A stretch of DNA of 39,307 nt from the NCBI GenBank assembly GCA_017518185.1, contig JAFWWB010000081.1:1-39307 (forward strand). Direction: 5' to 3'. Shown piece by piece: positions 1 through 9,339 of the stretch. Origin of the DNA: Lachnospiraceae bacterium (GTDB lineage: Bacteria > Bacillota > Clostridia > Lachnospirales > Lachnospiraceae). The position numbers and the translations under genes are program-made. A model generated the notes under the pieces. That model did not search any database and had not been told where the DNA came from. It worked only from the letters and a program-made list of their open reading frames with translations. Every line of letters starts with the position of its first letter. The stretch's first letter is position 1.

Positions 1-384
1 AATCAGTAAATAGATTATATTTGTGACAAGAAAAGGAAGAATTATCTTAGGGAGCCTTTTCGTTAGAAATCCTTCCAGATAATTCTCTTTTGTTTTATAA
101 CTCTTATACAGACCAAATCCCGAAAAGAAGAAAAATACAGACGTGAACAGAATACCGAAATAGCTCCACTCTGTGACGGGTCCTTTTTTTATATCACCGT
201 ACCGGGTTATACTTTGAACCATATGATGAAGAATGATCATCAGCGCCGCGACTGCACGAAGGGCGTTAGACTGAGTCAGACTCCACGCATCTTCATAATA
301 CTCTCTATTTCCCCTGATACTGCATCCCCAGAGCATTACTATAACTATAATCACAGGATAAATAAAGAGCAAATAATTCGCCAT
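1..384 (-). CDS. Acyltransferase family 3 membrane protein, N-terminal 128 residues (runs off left edge)
   Basis: The minus strand is open from an ATG at 382-384 to the window edge, so only the first 128 residues are present. AAGGAGG lies 9 bases before the ATG. The product starts with a hydrophobic helix (residues 5-20), followed by the segment NALRAVAALMIILHHMVQSI (40-59), which matches the first helix of acyltransferase-3 family proteins with the catalytic-type histidine (H53/H54). A second helix (about 76-93) precedes a basic turn and LTKRLPKIILPFLV, the usual family pattern between helices 2 and 3. Members transfer acyl groups, often acetyl or succinyl, to extracytoplasmic polysaccharides or lipids. 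The substrate cannot be inferred here. The gene is convergent with nothing in the window and lies downstream of the large surface-protein operon on the same strand. Confidence 0.85.
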   Translation of the reverse strand, partial: MANYLLFIYPVIIVIVMLWGCSIRGNREYYEDAWSLTQSNALRAVAALMIILHHMVQSITRYGDIKKGPVTEWSYFGILFTSVFFFFSGFGLYKSYKTKENYLEGFLTKRLPKIILPFLVTNIIYLLI

Positions 385-427
385 AACACTTATCCTCCTT
401 ATCCATCACTGATTACCGGTTATATTA

Positions 428-456
428 TATATAATTCTCGGGATAATTCATATCAA
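428..456 (-). promoter_or_regulatory. Possible sigma-A promoter of the acyltransferase gene
   Basis: On the minus strand TTGATA (451-456) is followed after 17 bases by TATATA (428-433), about 45 bases before the acyltransferase ATG. The region 385-589 is AT-rich and contains no credible gene. Many TATA-like words occur here, so the exact -10 is uncertain. Confidence 0.35.
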
Positions 457-589
457 TATAATAACTAATATTATAACTATTGTCATCTCAAATCTATTTG
501 AAGCCGAACATGTTCTTGTATGCAACTTCCTATAAACCACCAATAAGTTTGGCCCATTTTAGTATGTTCCAAGCCATCGATTCCCCCTA

Positions 590-3500
590 TCACTTCATCT
601 TCCTAGCCACTATCTTGAAGGTTCCGGCGCAGGCTCCGGTGTAGGGCTTGCCGGCCTTGGGAACAAGGATCACGGTTGCCTTGCCCTTAGCGGTGTTGTC
701 GGCATAGTAGATATCGAAGTTCTCGGCGACCTCAGCAGCATTAAGGGTGGTGTTCTTATCGATCTTCAGGCAGAGCTGTATGTCACCGTCTGCTTTGAAT
801 TCAATGGCGCTGCCGGTGTATTCTACCTTGGTGGTCTTCTTTGTGCCCTGCATGAGGACGGGCTTCGCCTTGCTTATGTCGGTAACTCCCTCTGCCGCTG
901 CGTTTACATTGTAAGTTGTTGATACAGTCCCAAAGCTGAAATTCTTCTTTTCCTTAGTCTTGACATTTATGCTCAGGCCGTCTGCCGCGCCTTCCAGCTT
1001 TTTGGAACTGTCAGCATACTCAATGCTCAATGCCGACTTGGGCACCAGTGCTCCGTCCGCTATCACCCAGAACTTAGGCTGATACTTACCCTTCTTCTTA
1101 AATACCATATTCCCTGCGATGACGGTTATCTTTGAAGTATCTTCAGGCGCAGGCTTTATCACAAAGGTATTATTCCCCTTGTATTTGGAGCCCTTGAAGT
1201 TTCCGATGAACTTAAGCTTGTATTTCGCGATACCTGCCTTCTTATTTTTACTGAAGCTTACCTTGTAATCCCTGCCCTCGGTAAGCGTGATCTTCGTGGT
1301 ACCCACCACAGCCACGATATTGAGCTCGGGAGTCACACCCTCCTTGCGGTAATAGTATTCCGTTTCCGCAGTCCCTACTTCAAAGTGATCGACCTTGGAT
1401 ATATCCTCCACCTTATCGGATACATTGATCTTTACGGGCGTTATCTTATAGCTCCCGGTCCAGGTTCCGCTGTAGGCGCCTATGCCTGTGACGGTGACCT
1501 TTACCGTACCCGCATCAACAGCATCAGAATAGGTCACCAGATAATCGACGCCCTCGGTAAGGACCTTTCCGTCAGCATCCTTTACCACCAGCTGACCGTC
1601 CCCCGGCAGCTGCTCTTCACCGTTGTAGGTAAAGCTCAGGTTTTCAAGGGTCACATCGATGCCTGAATTTTTGCTCTCCTCTTCGCTCTTTACCGTAAGG
1701 GCCTCGCTGCGTTCGCCTTCGTAGTTTCCTTTACCTGTGATAAGGATGGTGGTGCCGCTCTGCTCAAAGCTGTAATCCGTACCCTCCTTAAGGGTCATGC
1801 CGCTATAGCTGAGCACCGGCGCTGCCTTTCCGTCTTTTACTATCACCAGGTTACCCACCGTGACTTTGTTGATATCCACCGGCTCGATAATGAAGCTCAG
1901 TGTTATGCTGTCCGATAAACTTCCCTTTCCTTTTACGGTGACGGTGGCAGGTTTTTCTTTATTAACGTTCACGTTATTGGAATAGCTTACGGTATAATCA
2001 CGGTCCACCACCAGCTTTTCACCGGCGCAGCGTACCTCAACCTCAGGTGTGATGGCCTTTCCGGTATACTCGGCGCTGTCCTCGCCCTTATCGTTCTTTT
2101 TGACAACGGCTCCGGTAAAGCTTACCCTGAGGCCTTCTTCCTCTGCTGTGGTTATGGTCACGCTCTTTGCGGCTTTTCCGGCCTCTGTTATGGAACCGTC
2201 TGTTATCTCAGCATCTGCGGGCACGCTTATGCGGCAGTCGGATAGCTCTATTCCTCCCGCAAATCCCTTTACGGCTCCTTCTTCGCCTTCCAGCGCAGCC
2301 TCAAGTCCCACTATACTCAGACTGCTGCCGGAGCTGCCGCCTATGCATACACCGAGAGGCGCAGTCACGGTAAGCCTTCCGCTTCCGGTAACAGTGATGC
2401 TCTTCGAGGTCCTGATGGCTTCATCGGCGCCGGAGCAGATATTTGAATCCCCTATCACGTTGATGATGAGTCCGTCTATATCGTTGTCTATGACCGTCAT
2501 CACCGTATCGATATCTCCCTGCACGGTAAGCACCTTCTTGCCGTTATAGGAGAAGCAGCCGTCCCCGAGTATATCGTCCATGTTATCGGTGTTTACATCG
2601 GTGCCTGCGATGGCAAGGGCATAATCCTGACCGTATATCGTAACAAGGCAGCTTGCCGTAAGGCCTCCGGCTTCGGCAGTTATGGTGGCTGTTTCGCCAT
2701 AGGCTGCATCCGCCGCTGCCGTGATCTTTCCTTTATCATCTACCGATACAACCGAAGGCTTGCTGCTGCTCCAGTTTATGAGATAGTCCGCATTGGCGGG
2801 CGTGAACCTCGTTACGAGATCGTAGCTCATGCCCCTTCTTGCACTGATGGTATCCGGAAGCAGCTCTATCCCTTCAAGAGGTATGCCGCTGACCTCGACT
2901 TCAAAGCTGTCCGTGACCGTGCCGCCGCATACCAGCTCATAGCTGTATTTTCCGGCAGCCACACCGGCGGCGTCTATATCCATGGTAAAGTCTTCGTTGT
3001 TAAAGCTGACGGCAGGAGCCCCCTCCGGCGCCTTCACGACCACTTCCGAAAGGTCGTTGGCTGCCATGGGATAGCGGTACAGCGCTATGCCCTCCAGCTT
3101 TTCTCCCGTACCCACGAAAAGTCCGGTATTCTCCATGAGCTTCACGATAGCGGGAGAGACTTTTCCGCTGCTGTCTCCTATGTAGAGTGTAAAGCGGGAA
3201 GTATAATACGAATAGGCGCCCTGCTGATGCTGTACGCTGACATCAATAGTCTTTCCTGCTGCTTCAGGTACTTTAAAGTATACCGTCTTATAAGCTTTGG
3301 TGGTGGCAAGCTTGGTTTCACAGCTGCTGTCCTCAAAGAAAAGCCCGGAAGCATCATAGCCGGCCACAGTGAAGCCCGATGCATATACCCCGTTGAATAC
3401 CGCGTTAGGCGGAGTGGGAACTATATCCAGCTTAAGCACCGCTCCTTCCGCACAGGAATAGTAGCCGAATCCGCAGTTCACCGCATTTTCCTCATCCACA

Positions 3501-5470
3501 ACAAAGCTTATGGACTGCAGCATCTCGCTTTCCCCGCAGTAGCAGCTTGAGCTGCTCACATAGACTCCGGCATAGCTGCCTGCGGTCTCTTTTATGCGTG
3601 AGTATATGTAATAGGTCCTTTCCTTGCCGAAATCAAACTCCAGCTCACCGTCTTTCTCCGGCTTAACGGATTTTTTCCAGTCCTCCTCTGTCAGGCTCGT
3701 CTTGATCTGCTCAAAGAGCAGGTATTCCTGATCGGCCCTGGCATTCTTAAGCGTCATGGTCTCTGCTGTCTTGTCATACACCAGCTGCGGCTGCAGAGGA
3801 TATCTTGTGCAGCTGCGCTTAATGACCGTAACGGGAGCGCTCTCCAGTCTGCCGTCGTAAGACGGGCTGCTTAAGGAGACCCTGATGGATCGTCCTGCCT
3901 CTTCTTCCGACACGAGATGGCCGTTTTTTGCTTTATCGCCGCCAGGAGAGCTCTTTTTCCACTCGCTGCCGTCGTTATAATACCAGGTTGCAAGAAGGAG
4001 ATCCTTTTCGTAAAGCTCCTTCGCAAAGCCCGTGACTTCGGGATAGATCTTTTCGCCCACTACCGGAGTACCGAGGCTTACGGTACCTGTCAGAGACCTG
4101 ATGCTGATCTGCACATAGGCTGCCGTCTTTCCGTTTGAGTCCTTTACCGTGCCGTCTTTTACAAAGCCATCGGAAGGGCTGGCAATATAGCTGCTCCCGT
4201 ACAGGATGATATTACCATCATCGCTGTAAACGGCTGCTTTCTTCCCTTCGGCCACCAATGTGTCATTGACTTCGATATCATCATTTGCCCAGATGCCGTA
4301 ACTGTCGCTGTTGAGAGCTTTTGCTGCCACACTTTTATTTATGGTCAGGCTGCCGTCCTTCACATATATACCGTATTTTTCTCCGCTCAGGGAGCTGATC
4401 TCATGGTTTATGGTGATGTCTCCCGTTTCGGAGTAGAGACCGTAGGTCCCTTCGGCACTGAGCTCTCCCTCCACCACTATATCCCCGCCGGCACCGAGTC
4501 CGAAGCGGTAATCCGAATCTTTGTCAAAACCGCCTGAAGCCGTAACCTTTGCGCCTTTGGCTATGGTAATGTTGTTGGTGACTATCATGGCTGCGGACAT
4601 ACTGCAGACAGCATAGTATTCTCCCTTTATGACCGCATAATCAACCCATGCCCCTCCGCCTCCGCTGACGGAGAGCTTTGAACCGCTTTCTATGGAGAGG
4701 TTACCCTGTACAGCCATGGCGAATTTATTGCTGGATTTGGAATTGACGATCATGTTTGCGGAATCCTTCAGGGCCAGGTTCTCTATACTGACAGCCAGAT
4801 TCTTATTGTCCCCGCCGTTTACGGTCAGGGTCTTAGCCCCTCTTAACGTAAGGGAATACAGGCCGCTTATGCCGCCCAGGGTGATATCATTGTCAAGATA
4901 GAGTACGGTATCCTCTGTAAGCTCAAGGCGCTGGCCCGGCGTAAGGCTGCCGGAGTGGAGCTCTGCAGCCCCTTCGACTCCCGGCTCTTCCTCCGGCTGT
5001 GCCTTTCCTGCCCCGTCTATGCTCATAAGGGCTTCACAACCCTCCCCAAGTGAAAAGCAGGGGGTATCATCCCCATCCTCCTCCACAGGATCCGGGATAT
5101 CCGTGCCGTCAGAGGCTTCAGTTTCCGCAGATGTGTCTTCTTCAGGGTATCCCTCCGGATTCTCTGCCTCTTCCTCCAAAGTCTCGTCTGCGCTCTCACT
5201 CTCTTCGCTCAGATCCGTCTCCTCATCCCCGTCAGCCTCATCGATCTCCTCAGCCGCTTCGGGAGCTGACTCAGGAGCATAAAAGTCCTCGCTCTCTGCC
5301 TCGGCACCGTTCTCTTCTCCTCCGGACCCGGCAGTGTCTGTCTCCGCATCTTCGATGCTCTCTTCAGCCGCAAAGACTCTCATCCCGCTGCTGCCCAGTT
5401 CTCCTGCGCAGAGCACTCCTGCCAGCATTAGAGAAGCTATACGTCTCGCCATCAGATTTCTCTTTTTCAT
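590..5470 (-). CDS. Giant secreted surface protein: acidic linker, beta-helix-like region, Big_2 domain and YTG-type Ig repeats
   Basis: The 1626-residue product begins with a basic, hydrophobic signal peptide ending near VFAAEE (about residue 35). A glutamate/aspartate-rich, low-complexity stretch (about 36-150) follows. Residues about 180-450 carry short repeated strands (xLTVNGG, SLSIESGSKLSVSGG type) resembling beta-helix or Cthe_2159-like folds. A bacterial Big_2 Ig domain lies at about 863-945 (SSSKPSVVSVDDKGKITA). The C-terminal third holds several Ig-like repeats of the form YTGKAITPEVxV...DYTVSYSNN...VKGKGS. No LPXTG signal or obvious anchor is visible. The ATG overlaps the AlkD stop codon (ATGA at 5467-5470), and AAAGGAGG inside the alkD 3' end is its ribosome site, so the two are translationally coupled. 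The role is probably adhesion or cell-surface display. A catalytic domain was not recognised. Confidence 0.85.
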   Translation of the reverse strand: MKKRNLMARRIASLMLAGVLCAGELGSSGMRVFAAEESIEDAETDTAGSGGEENGAEAESEDFYAPESAPEAAEEIDEADGDEETDLSEESESADETLEEEAENPEGYPEEDTSAETEASDGTDIPDPVEEDGDDTPCFSLGEGCEALMSIDGAGKAQPEEEPGVEGAAELHSGSLTPGQRLELTEDTVLYLDNDITLGGISGLYSLTLRGAKTLTVNGGDNKNLAVSIENLALKDSANMIVNSKSSNKFAMAVQGNLSIESGSKLSVSGGGGAWVDYAVIKGEYYAVCSMSAAMIVTNNITIAKGAKVTASGGFDKDSDYRFGLGAGGDIVVEGELSAEGTYGLYSETGDITINHEISSLSGEKYGIYVKDGSLTINKSVAAKALNSDSYGIWANDDIEVNDTLVAEGKKAAVYSDDGNIILYGSSYIASPSDGFVKDGTVKDSNGKTAAYVQISIRSLTGTVSLGTPVVGEKIYPEVTGFAKELYEKDLLLATWYYNDGSEWKKSSPGGDKAKNGHLVSEEEAGRSIRVSLSSPSYDGRLESAPVTVIKRSCTRYPLQPQLVYDKTAETMTLKNARADQEYLLFEQIKTSLTEEDWKKSVKPEKDGELEFDFGKERTYYIYSRIKETAGSYAGVYVSSSSCYCGESEMLQSISFVVDEENAVNCGFGYYSCAEGAVLKLDIVPTPPNAVFNGVYASGFTVAGYDASGLFFEDSSCETKLATTKAYKTVYFKVPEAAGKTIDVSVQHQQGAYSYYTSRFTLYIGDSSGKVSPAIVKLMENTGLFVGTGEKLEGIALYRYPMAANDLSEVVVKAPEGAPAVSFNNEDFTMDIDAAGVAAGKYSYELVCGGTVTDSFEVEVSGIPLEGIELLPDTISARRGMSYDLVTRFTPANADYLINWSSSKPSVVSVDDKGKITAAADAAYGETATITAEAGGLTASCLVTIYGQDYALAIAGTDVNTDNMDDILGDGCFSYNGKKVLTVQGDIDTVMTVIDNDIDGLIINVIGDSNICSGADEAIRTSKSITVTGSGRLTVTAPLGVCIGGSSGSSLSIVGLEAALEGEEGAVKGFAGGIELSDCRISVPADAEITDGSITEAGKAAKSVTITTAEEEGLRVSFTGAVVKKNDKGEDSAEYTGKAITPEVEVRCAGEKLVVDRDYTVSYSNNVNVNKEKPATVTVKGKGSLSDSITLSFIIEPVDINKVTVGNLVIVKDGKAAPVLSYSGMTLKEGTDYSFEQSGTTILITGKGNYEGERSEALTVKSEEESKNSGIDVTLENLSFTYNGEEQLPGDGQLVVKDADGKVLTEGVDYLVTYSDAVDAGTVKVTVTGIGAYSGTWTGSYKITPVKINVSDKVEDISKVDHFEVGTAETEYYYRKEGVTPELNIVAVVGTTKITLTEGRDYKVSFSKNKKAGIAKYKLKFIGNFKGSKYKGNNTFVIKPAPEDTSKITVIAGNMVFKKKGKYQPKFWVIADGALVPKSALSIEYADSSKKLEGAADGLSINVKTKEKKNFSFGTVSTTYNVNAAAEGVTDISKAKPVLMQGTKKTTKVEYTGSAIEFKADGDIQLCLKIDKNTTLNAAEVAENFDIYYADNTAKGKATVILVPKAGKPYTGACAGTFKIVARKMK

Positions 5471-6177
5471 TTTTTTCCTCCTTTTCTGCCCTTCTTCACT
5501 TTCAGACTCTTCAGATGCTCTTTCTGTTCAGGGGTTATGCGGTAACTCTCGACAGCTTTCTGAATGGCCTTGTTGTGAGTCCAGGGATCCAGCTTTTTGT
5601 TCTCTATAAAGGGCAGCACGGCCTCATACTGTTTGGCCAGCGCCGTTGCAAAATACCAGGCCGTCATCATGTTCACGTAATACTCTTCGGAGCGCAGCTT
5701 TGACACCAGCTCCGGATACTTTATGTCAAAATCCTCCTCCAGAAAATGCTCCATCAACATACCGGTGCCGAAACGTATGGTATAGGTCCTGTCAGACTTT
5801 ATCCACTTCTTTATATGCTTAAGGAGCTCCGGCCGGTGCTTTTTGAAGATCTTCGGAGACATCTGGTCGCAGGTGGCCCAGTTATCAACATATGGCATAA
5901 AAAGCTCTGTCTCTTCCATGCACTTTTCGAAATCCTTCATGCCTGAAATGACAAAAGCGTGGATCTGGTTTTCATCGAAATAGCGGTGGGGCAGTTCCCT
6001 CAGGAATACCTCTATATCATCCCGCTTACCCCATTCCTTTGCAAGGCTCCTGAGTTCCGGCGTTCTCACGCCTATCATGCTTTCCTTATCCACGGTGGGC
6101 AGGGTCTTTGCCTGAAAATCCCTGTAGTCCTTATCCTGCCTCGAAAAAAGTTCCTTTCTTATCTCTTCACCTGTCAT
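5467..6177 (-). CDS. AlkD-type DNA alkylation repair protein (HEAT-like)
   Basis: The 236-residue protein matches the DNA alkylation repair (AlkD) family, helical ALK/HEAT-repeat glycosylases that excise N3- or N7-alkylated purines without base flipping. The DNW-ATCD motif places W100 and D104, with R135 in RTYTIRFG and W174 in MMTAWYFATA. By spacing these correspond to Trp109, Asp113, Arg148 and Trp187 of Bacillus cereus AlkD, so the active-site set appears intact. The length is normal for the family. The C-terminus is lysine/glycine-rich (KKGRKGGKK), and its codons double as the ribosome site of the following giant surface-protein gene, which overlaps by 4 bases. The gene starts 1 base after the stop of the upstream unknown gene. 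Function is well supported by family; the reason for coupling to a surface protein is unknown. Confidence 0.92.
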   Translation of the reverse strand: MTGEEIRKELFSRQDKDYRDFQAKTLPTVDKESMIGVRTPELRSLAKEWGKRDDIEVFLRELPHRYFDENQIHAFVISGMKDFEKCMEETELFMPYVDNWATCDQMSPKIFKKHRPELLKHIKKWIKSDRTYTIRFGTGMLMEHFLEEDFDIKYPELVSKLRSEEYYVNMMTAWYFATALAKQYEAVLPFIENKKLDPWTHNKAIQKAVESYRITPEQKEHLKSLKVKKGRKGGKK

Positions 6178-6178
6178 C

Positions 6179-6985
6179 TCATCCCGCCTCTCTTATAAGC
6201 CCTCCCAGAGGGTCTTCACTTGCTGTCTTAACGCCGCTTTCTTTCACTCCTTCCTCAATGCTCTGTTTCATATACCATCTCCTGACCTCGCCCAGATGGT
6301 CGATGCCGGCACGCAGCAGCCTGTCCTCACAGAGAAGCTCGATATACATGCTTTCCGGCAGGTGCTCCCGGAGCAGCTTTTCAAGTTTTTCATCCGTGAT
6401 GTCCGAGGCTTCAGATCCGCCGTCTATCGCCGAGTTAAGATATTCGTAAAAGGGCTTCGTGCGCTCTCCGGAAAGACTCTCAAAAGTGTCGATCCATATC
6501 CTCCTCACACGGCTTCCGAAAAACTTAAGACCGGGTTTTGAAAAAAATACCTTCAGCTCATCCCTGGATGAGTCCGCCCAGCTTTCCTCAAGGAAATAAA
6601 AGCCCTTCTCTCCGGTGTTTATCCGCTCTCCCCAAATGTGGCGTTTCAGGAAATCGAGATCGCTGTCAAGTTCCTGACCTTCATTGAGGCTGATGCCACG
6701 CAGGGCAAACTCCTTTTCGATATCGATCCTGATCAGTCCCTTTTCCGTTTTCACTTCCGGCCTGATGCTCTCATATATGCAGTCCCCGGCTTCGTTCTTC
6801 CATCTGAGAAGGCAGACACTGCCCGCATCGTCGGTTCCCCTCCGGGTAGTCAGAAACTTCCTGTTCCCGAAACGGGCTTTTATCATGAGGGCGTCTTCAT
6901 TATCCGCTGACGGTTCAAAACATAGAAAGACCTTGTCTCCGCTGCTTATGAGACGGCTTAAGTCTATGCATCTTAATTCTTTCAT
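6179..6985 (-). CDS. Unknown protein, 268 residues, between beta-CASP hydrolase and AlkD
   Basis: I do not recognise a family. The product is soluble, with no signal peptide or membrane segment. The N-terminal half looks beta-rich (FLCFEP, RKFLTTRR, VCLLRWKNE), while the C-terminal third is helical and charged (ITDEKLEKLLREHLPESMYIE). The ATG lies inside the last codons of the upstream metallo-hydrolase gene (4-base overlap, 6982-6985), and the stop is 1 base before the alkD ATG. It is therefore almost certainly co-transcribed and coupled with both. The context suggests a role linked to nucleic-acid processing or repair, but nothing in its own sequence shows that. Confidence 0.75.
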   Translation of the reverse strand: MKELRCIDLSRLISSGDKVFLCFEPSADNEDALMIKARFGNRKFLTTRRGTDDAGSVCLLRWKNEAGDCIYESIRPEVKTEKGLIRIDIEKEFALRGISLNEGQELDSDLDFLKRHIWGERINTGEKGFYFLEESWADSSRDELKVFFSKPGLKFFGSRVRRIWIDTFESLSGERTKPFYEYLNSAIDGGSEASDITDEKLEKLLREHLPESMYIELLCEDRLLRAGIDHLGEVRRWYMKQSIEEGVKESGVKTASEDPLGGLIREAG

Positions 6986-8298
6986 CTTTCGTCTCCCACT
7001 ATATCTATAAGATCCGCATACCTTCCTATGTCCAGCCGGTAAAAAGCCTCAGGCTCTTCTGTATGTATGGGCAGGATATGCTTTTCAGGAGCCACTGTCA
7101 ATATCATCTTCCTTATATCCTCCGCAGTAGCGTGTCCGCTGGTATGAAGGCTCACCCTTCTGTTCTCAGGCCAGCTGTTGTACAGGCCTCCCAGATCCTC
7201 CCTGTAAGTATCCGGATACTTTTTCCTGTTGATATATCCGTCCCACATGGAGTAGATCAGCAGGGGATCATACTTTTCGAAACGCTTCATCCTGAGCCTG
7301 TAGGCTTCGGAGGTCCCGATCAGCATGAGGAAACCGTGCTCCTCCATGAACTCCGGCTGGGTGGTGCCGTACCTCGGGTTGATCCTGTCCTGCGGTTCAA
7401 AGGCATAAGTCTTTTTGAACTTAAAGTCCTCATCATCCGCTCCGGCTGTCCTTCTGTAGAGGTCTATCTGTTCCTTCACGTAGGGGTTCACGAAAAAGGC
7501 GCGGGTAGGTCTCAGTGAAAAGGCAGCATTGGCAAAGGATGCCAGACTCTCCACGTTGGTGGAGGAGCAGATAAGGTATGCATATTTATTCTCAGGTCTA
7601 GCCAGGAGCTCCGCGGCTTCAGTCTGAAGCTCTCTTTCCGTACGGACCTTTTCCGTTAACCGGCTCATCATGGTGCCTTCGATGATGAGGGTATCCACCC
7701 TGCGGCCTCCGATGGCCTTCTTTACCTTATCGAACAGGTCCTCTCCGAGACGACCGTGGGTGCGGAAGTCACCGGTGTGCACTATTACCCTGTGATCGCT
7801 GCGGGACTCTATGATGAACATGTAGGCGTCATAGGCCGAATGATCAGCCATCACCGGCGTAATGTTAAAGTCTCCTATATCAAAGCTCTCTCCGCTGTCG
7901 TCGAAGGTGCTGACGCGGCTGTCCAGGAGAGCGATGTAATCCCTGTGTTTCTGCAGTTCCTCCTCAGGCTGATCGTCAAAGTCCGAGAGAGTGGTGTGGA
8001 TATTGCGGAGCACCTGCCTTGCGACAGAGCCCATGTAAAGGCCGATCTTCCGGCCCCGTATGTCCTTTTCGGGTATTCCGCTGATAAGGCCGATGTGGTC
8101 TCCGTGATAGTGGGTGAAAAGTACCGCATCGCACTCCGCATGCCTTATCATATCCACCATCTTCCCGTCGGTAGAGCGCTCCGGATCCACGGACAGCTCA
8201 GAACCGAAATCGATGAAGATGTGGGTATCTTCCGTATATATCTCAACTATGCTGCCGCCGATCTCATGCGATCCGCGGTGAACCTTTATCTCTGTCAT
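6982..8298 (-). CDS. Beta-CASP metallo-beta-lactamase fold hydrolase (RNase J-like)
   Basis: The 438-residue protein carries the full set of metallo-beta-lactamase/beta-CASP motifs. Motif II is HYHGDH (H63, H65, D67, H68), motif III is H153 in VMADHSAYD, and motif IV is D177 in VHTGDFRTHG. The beta-CASP acidic motif A is LIIEGTMM (E207), motif B is HTSGHATAEDI (H385/H389) and motif C is ILPIHTE (H412). This combination is typical of RNase J and other beta-CASP nucleases, which bind two zinc ions and cleave RNA, sometimes DNA. It is shorter than RNase J (about 550) and lacks its C-terminal domain, so it is a stand-alone accessory member. It overlaps both neighbours by 4 bases. RNA or DNA as substrate is inference from family. 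Confidence 0.88.
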   Translation of the reverse strand: MTEIKVHRGSHEIGGSIVEIYTEDTHIFIDFGSELSVDPERSTDGKMVDMIRHAECDAVLFTHYHGDHIGLISGIPEKDIRGRKIGLYMGSVARQVLRNIHTTLSDFDDQPEEELQKHRDYIALLDSRVSTFDDSGESFDIGDFNITPVMADHSAYDAYMFIIESRSDHRVIVHTGDFRTHGRLGEDLFDKVKKAIGGRRVDTLIIEGTMMSRLTEKVRTERELQTEAAELLARPENKYAYLICSSTNVESLASFANAAFSLRPTRAFFVNPYVKEQIDLYRRTAGADDEDFKFKKTYAFEPQDRINPRYGTTQPEFMEEHGFLMLIGTSEAYRLRMKRFEKYDPLLIYSMWDGYINRKKYPDTYREDLGGLYNSWPENRRVSLHTSGHATAEDIRKMILTVAPEKHILPIHTEEPEAFYRLDIGRYADLIDIVGDER

Positions 8299-9284
8299 GT
8301 ACTGCTCCCGAAAAGCGGTCTGAGTATACTGTCATACAGCCAGCCGGCGTAAGCTTCATCATCTGCTTTCTCTGGGACATATTCCCTCAGATGCACTATC
8401 CCGGCCAGCTGCTCTCCCAGTTCCTTTTTTATTATATCATCATAACTGTTATCCGGCACGATGTATATGATCTTTACTTCTTTTTCCCACAGTTCGCTGA
8501 ACTTCTCTTCTCCGACCTCCAGCAGCTGCTCTGCCTGCATGAGTAATTTCTTACTGCCGTACGATCCGTTCTTTATGCATCCTTTCAGATAAAGCTCTGC
8601 GGGAGCCGGGATCCTTTCCCTGCCGTCGGATGATGAGTCCTTTCCGTGAGCTTTCGTGATCCCAGCTCTCTCCACTATCCTGTCGTACAGCTTTTCCAGA
8701 CAGCTGAACGCTGCTGCCGCTTCCCCGTCAGCCGTGGCAGCACTTTCTTCCAGGCTCCCGCTTTTATCCTCTTCTTTCAGCTCTCCTTTCAGATCTTTAT
8801 ATTTCAGCTTTTCCTTTTCCTGCTCTCCTTCCTTTTTCGATCCTATCCCGGTATACCTTACTGCATTGAGCAGGACAATAAACTCCTCTGCCAGTGTTTT
8901 GAAACGGAGCTTACCCCCGTCTTTTCCCTTGAGCTTCTCCCGGTAGTGCTCAAGCTGCGCTTTGTCATCCGTGCTGCCCGCCGTGGTCTTAAGTTCCACC
9001 AGATAAACCGTATTTTTGTCATAGAGCAGGAAATCCGCCTTGGTATTTCTGTTGCTCACATCAGCATTTTTGATGAGCGGAAACTCTTTAGTTATAAAGA
9101 CCGGCTCATTATCCGGATCAAAAAGCTCCTTCCCTTCCTTATCAACCGCCTTCTTCACCACTTCCGTAATGACCGGCGTCAACAGCGTATCCAGTATCAC
9201 CTCGGACTTAATGCCCGCGGTATAGTAATCCCGGATCACATTATCAGCTATTTTATTCAATATCGATCTATCTTCCTGTCCCAT
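8295..9284 (-). CDS. PD-(D/E)XK nuclease-like protein, first gene of the overlapping operon
   Basis: The reading frame is open back to 9335, but the best start is the ATG at 9282-9284. AAAGGG sits 6 bases before it, and the region just upstream holds a palindrome that is probably regulatory. From this start the protein has 329 residues. Residues about 81-99 contain KADFLLYDKNTVYLVELKTT, matching the PD-(D/E)XK core (D84, E97, K99) followed by a helix with a glutamine-containing QLEHYREKL. The middle (about 150-210) is lysine/glutamate-rich and probably disordered. The family was not otherwise recognised, and the nuclease call rests on this motif. It overlaps the beta-CASP gene by 4 bases. An endonuclease or a nuclease-fold binding protein are both possible. 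Confidence 0.7.
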   Translation of the reverse strand: MGQEDRSILNKIADNVIRDYYTAGIKSEVILDTLLTPVITEVVKKAVDKEGKELFDPDNEPVFITKEFPLIKNADVSNRNTKADFLLYDKNTVYLVELKTTAGSTDDKAQLEHYREKLKGKDGGKLRFKTLAEEFIVLLNAVRYTGIGSKKEGEQEKEKLKYKDLKGELKEEDKSGSLEESAATADGEAAAAFSCLEKLYDRIVERAGITKAHGKDSSSDGRERIPAPAELYLKGCIKNGSYGSKKLLMQAEQLLEVGEEKFSELWEKEVKIIYIVPDNSYDDIIKKELGEQLAGIVHLREYVPEKADDEAYAGWLYDSILRPLFGSST

Positions 9285-9305
9285 ATTTTTCCCTTTACTT
9301 TTACA

Positions 9306-9321
9306 CGACACTATTATGTCG
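9306..9321. promoter_or_regulatory. Operator-like palindrome in the divergent nuclease/HTH intergenic region
   Basis: CGACA-CTATTA-TGTCG is an inverted repeat with 5-base arms, 22 bases upstream of the nuclease-like gene start and about 20 bases upstream of the HTH gene -10. A palindrome in a divergent promoter region next to a helix-turn-helix gene is a common arrangement for an autoregulated operator. No binding protein is demonstrated. Confidence 0.35.
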
Positions 9322-9339
9322 CACCCCTTATCCATTCTG

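Noticed and set aside
2049-2549. Plus-strand 166-residue open frame
   Set aside because: It is antisense to the well-supported surface-protein gene, low complexity, with no recognisable domain or ribosome site.
5050-5703. Plus-strand 217-residue open frame
   Set aside because: It lies opposite the acidic linker and signal peptide of the giant surface protein and the alkD 3' end. Its Pro/Ser/Arg-rich product is the mirror of Glu/Asp-rich codons, and it has no ribosome site.
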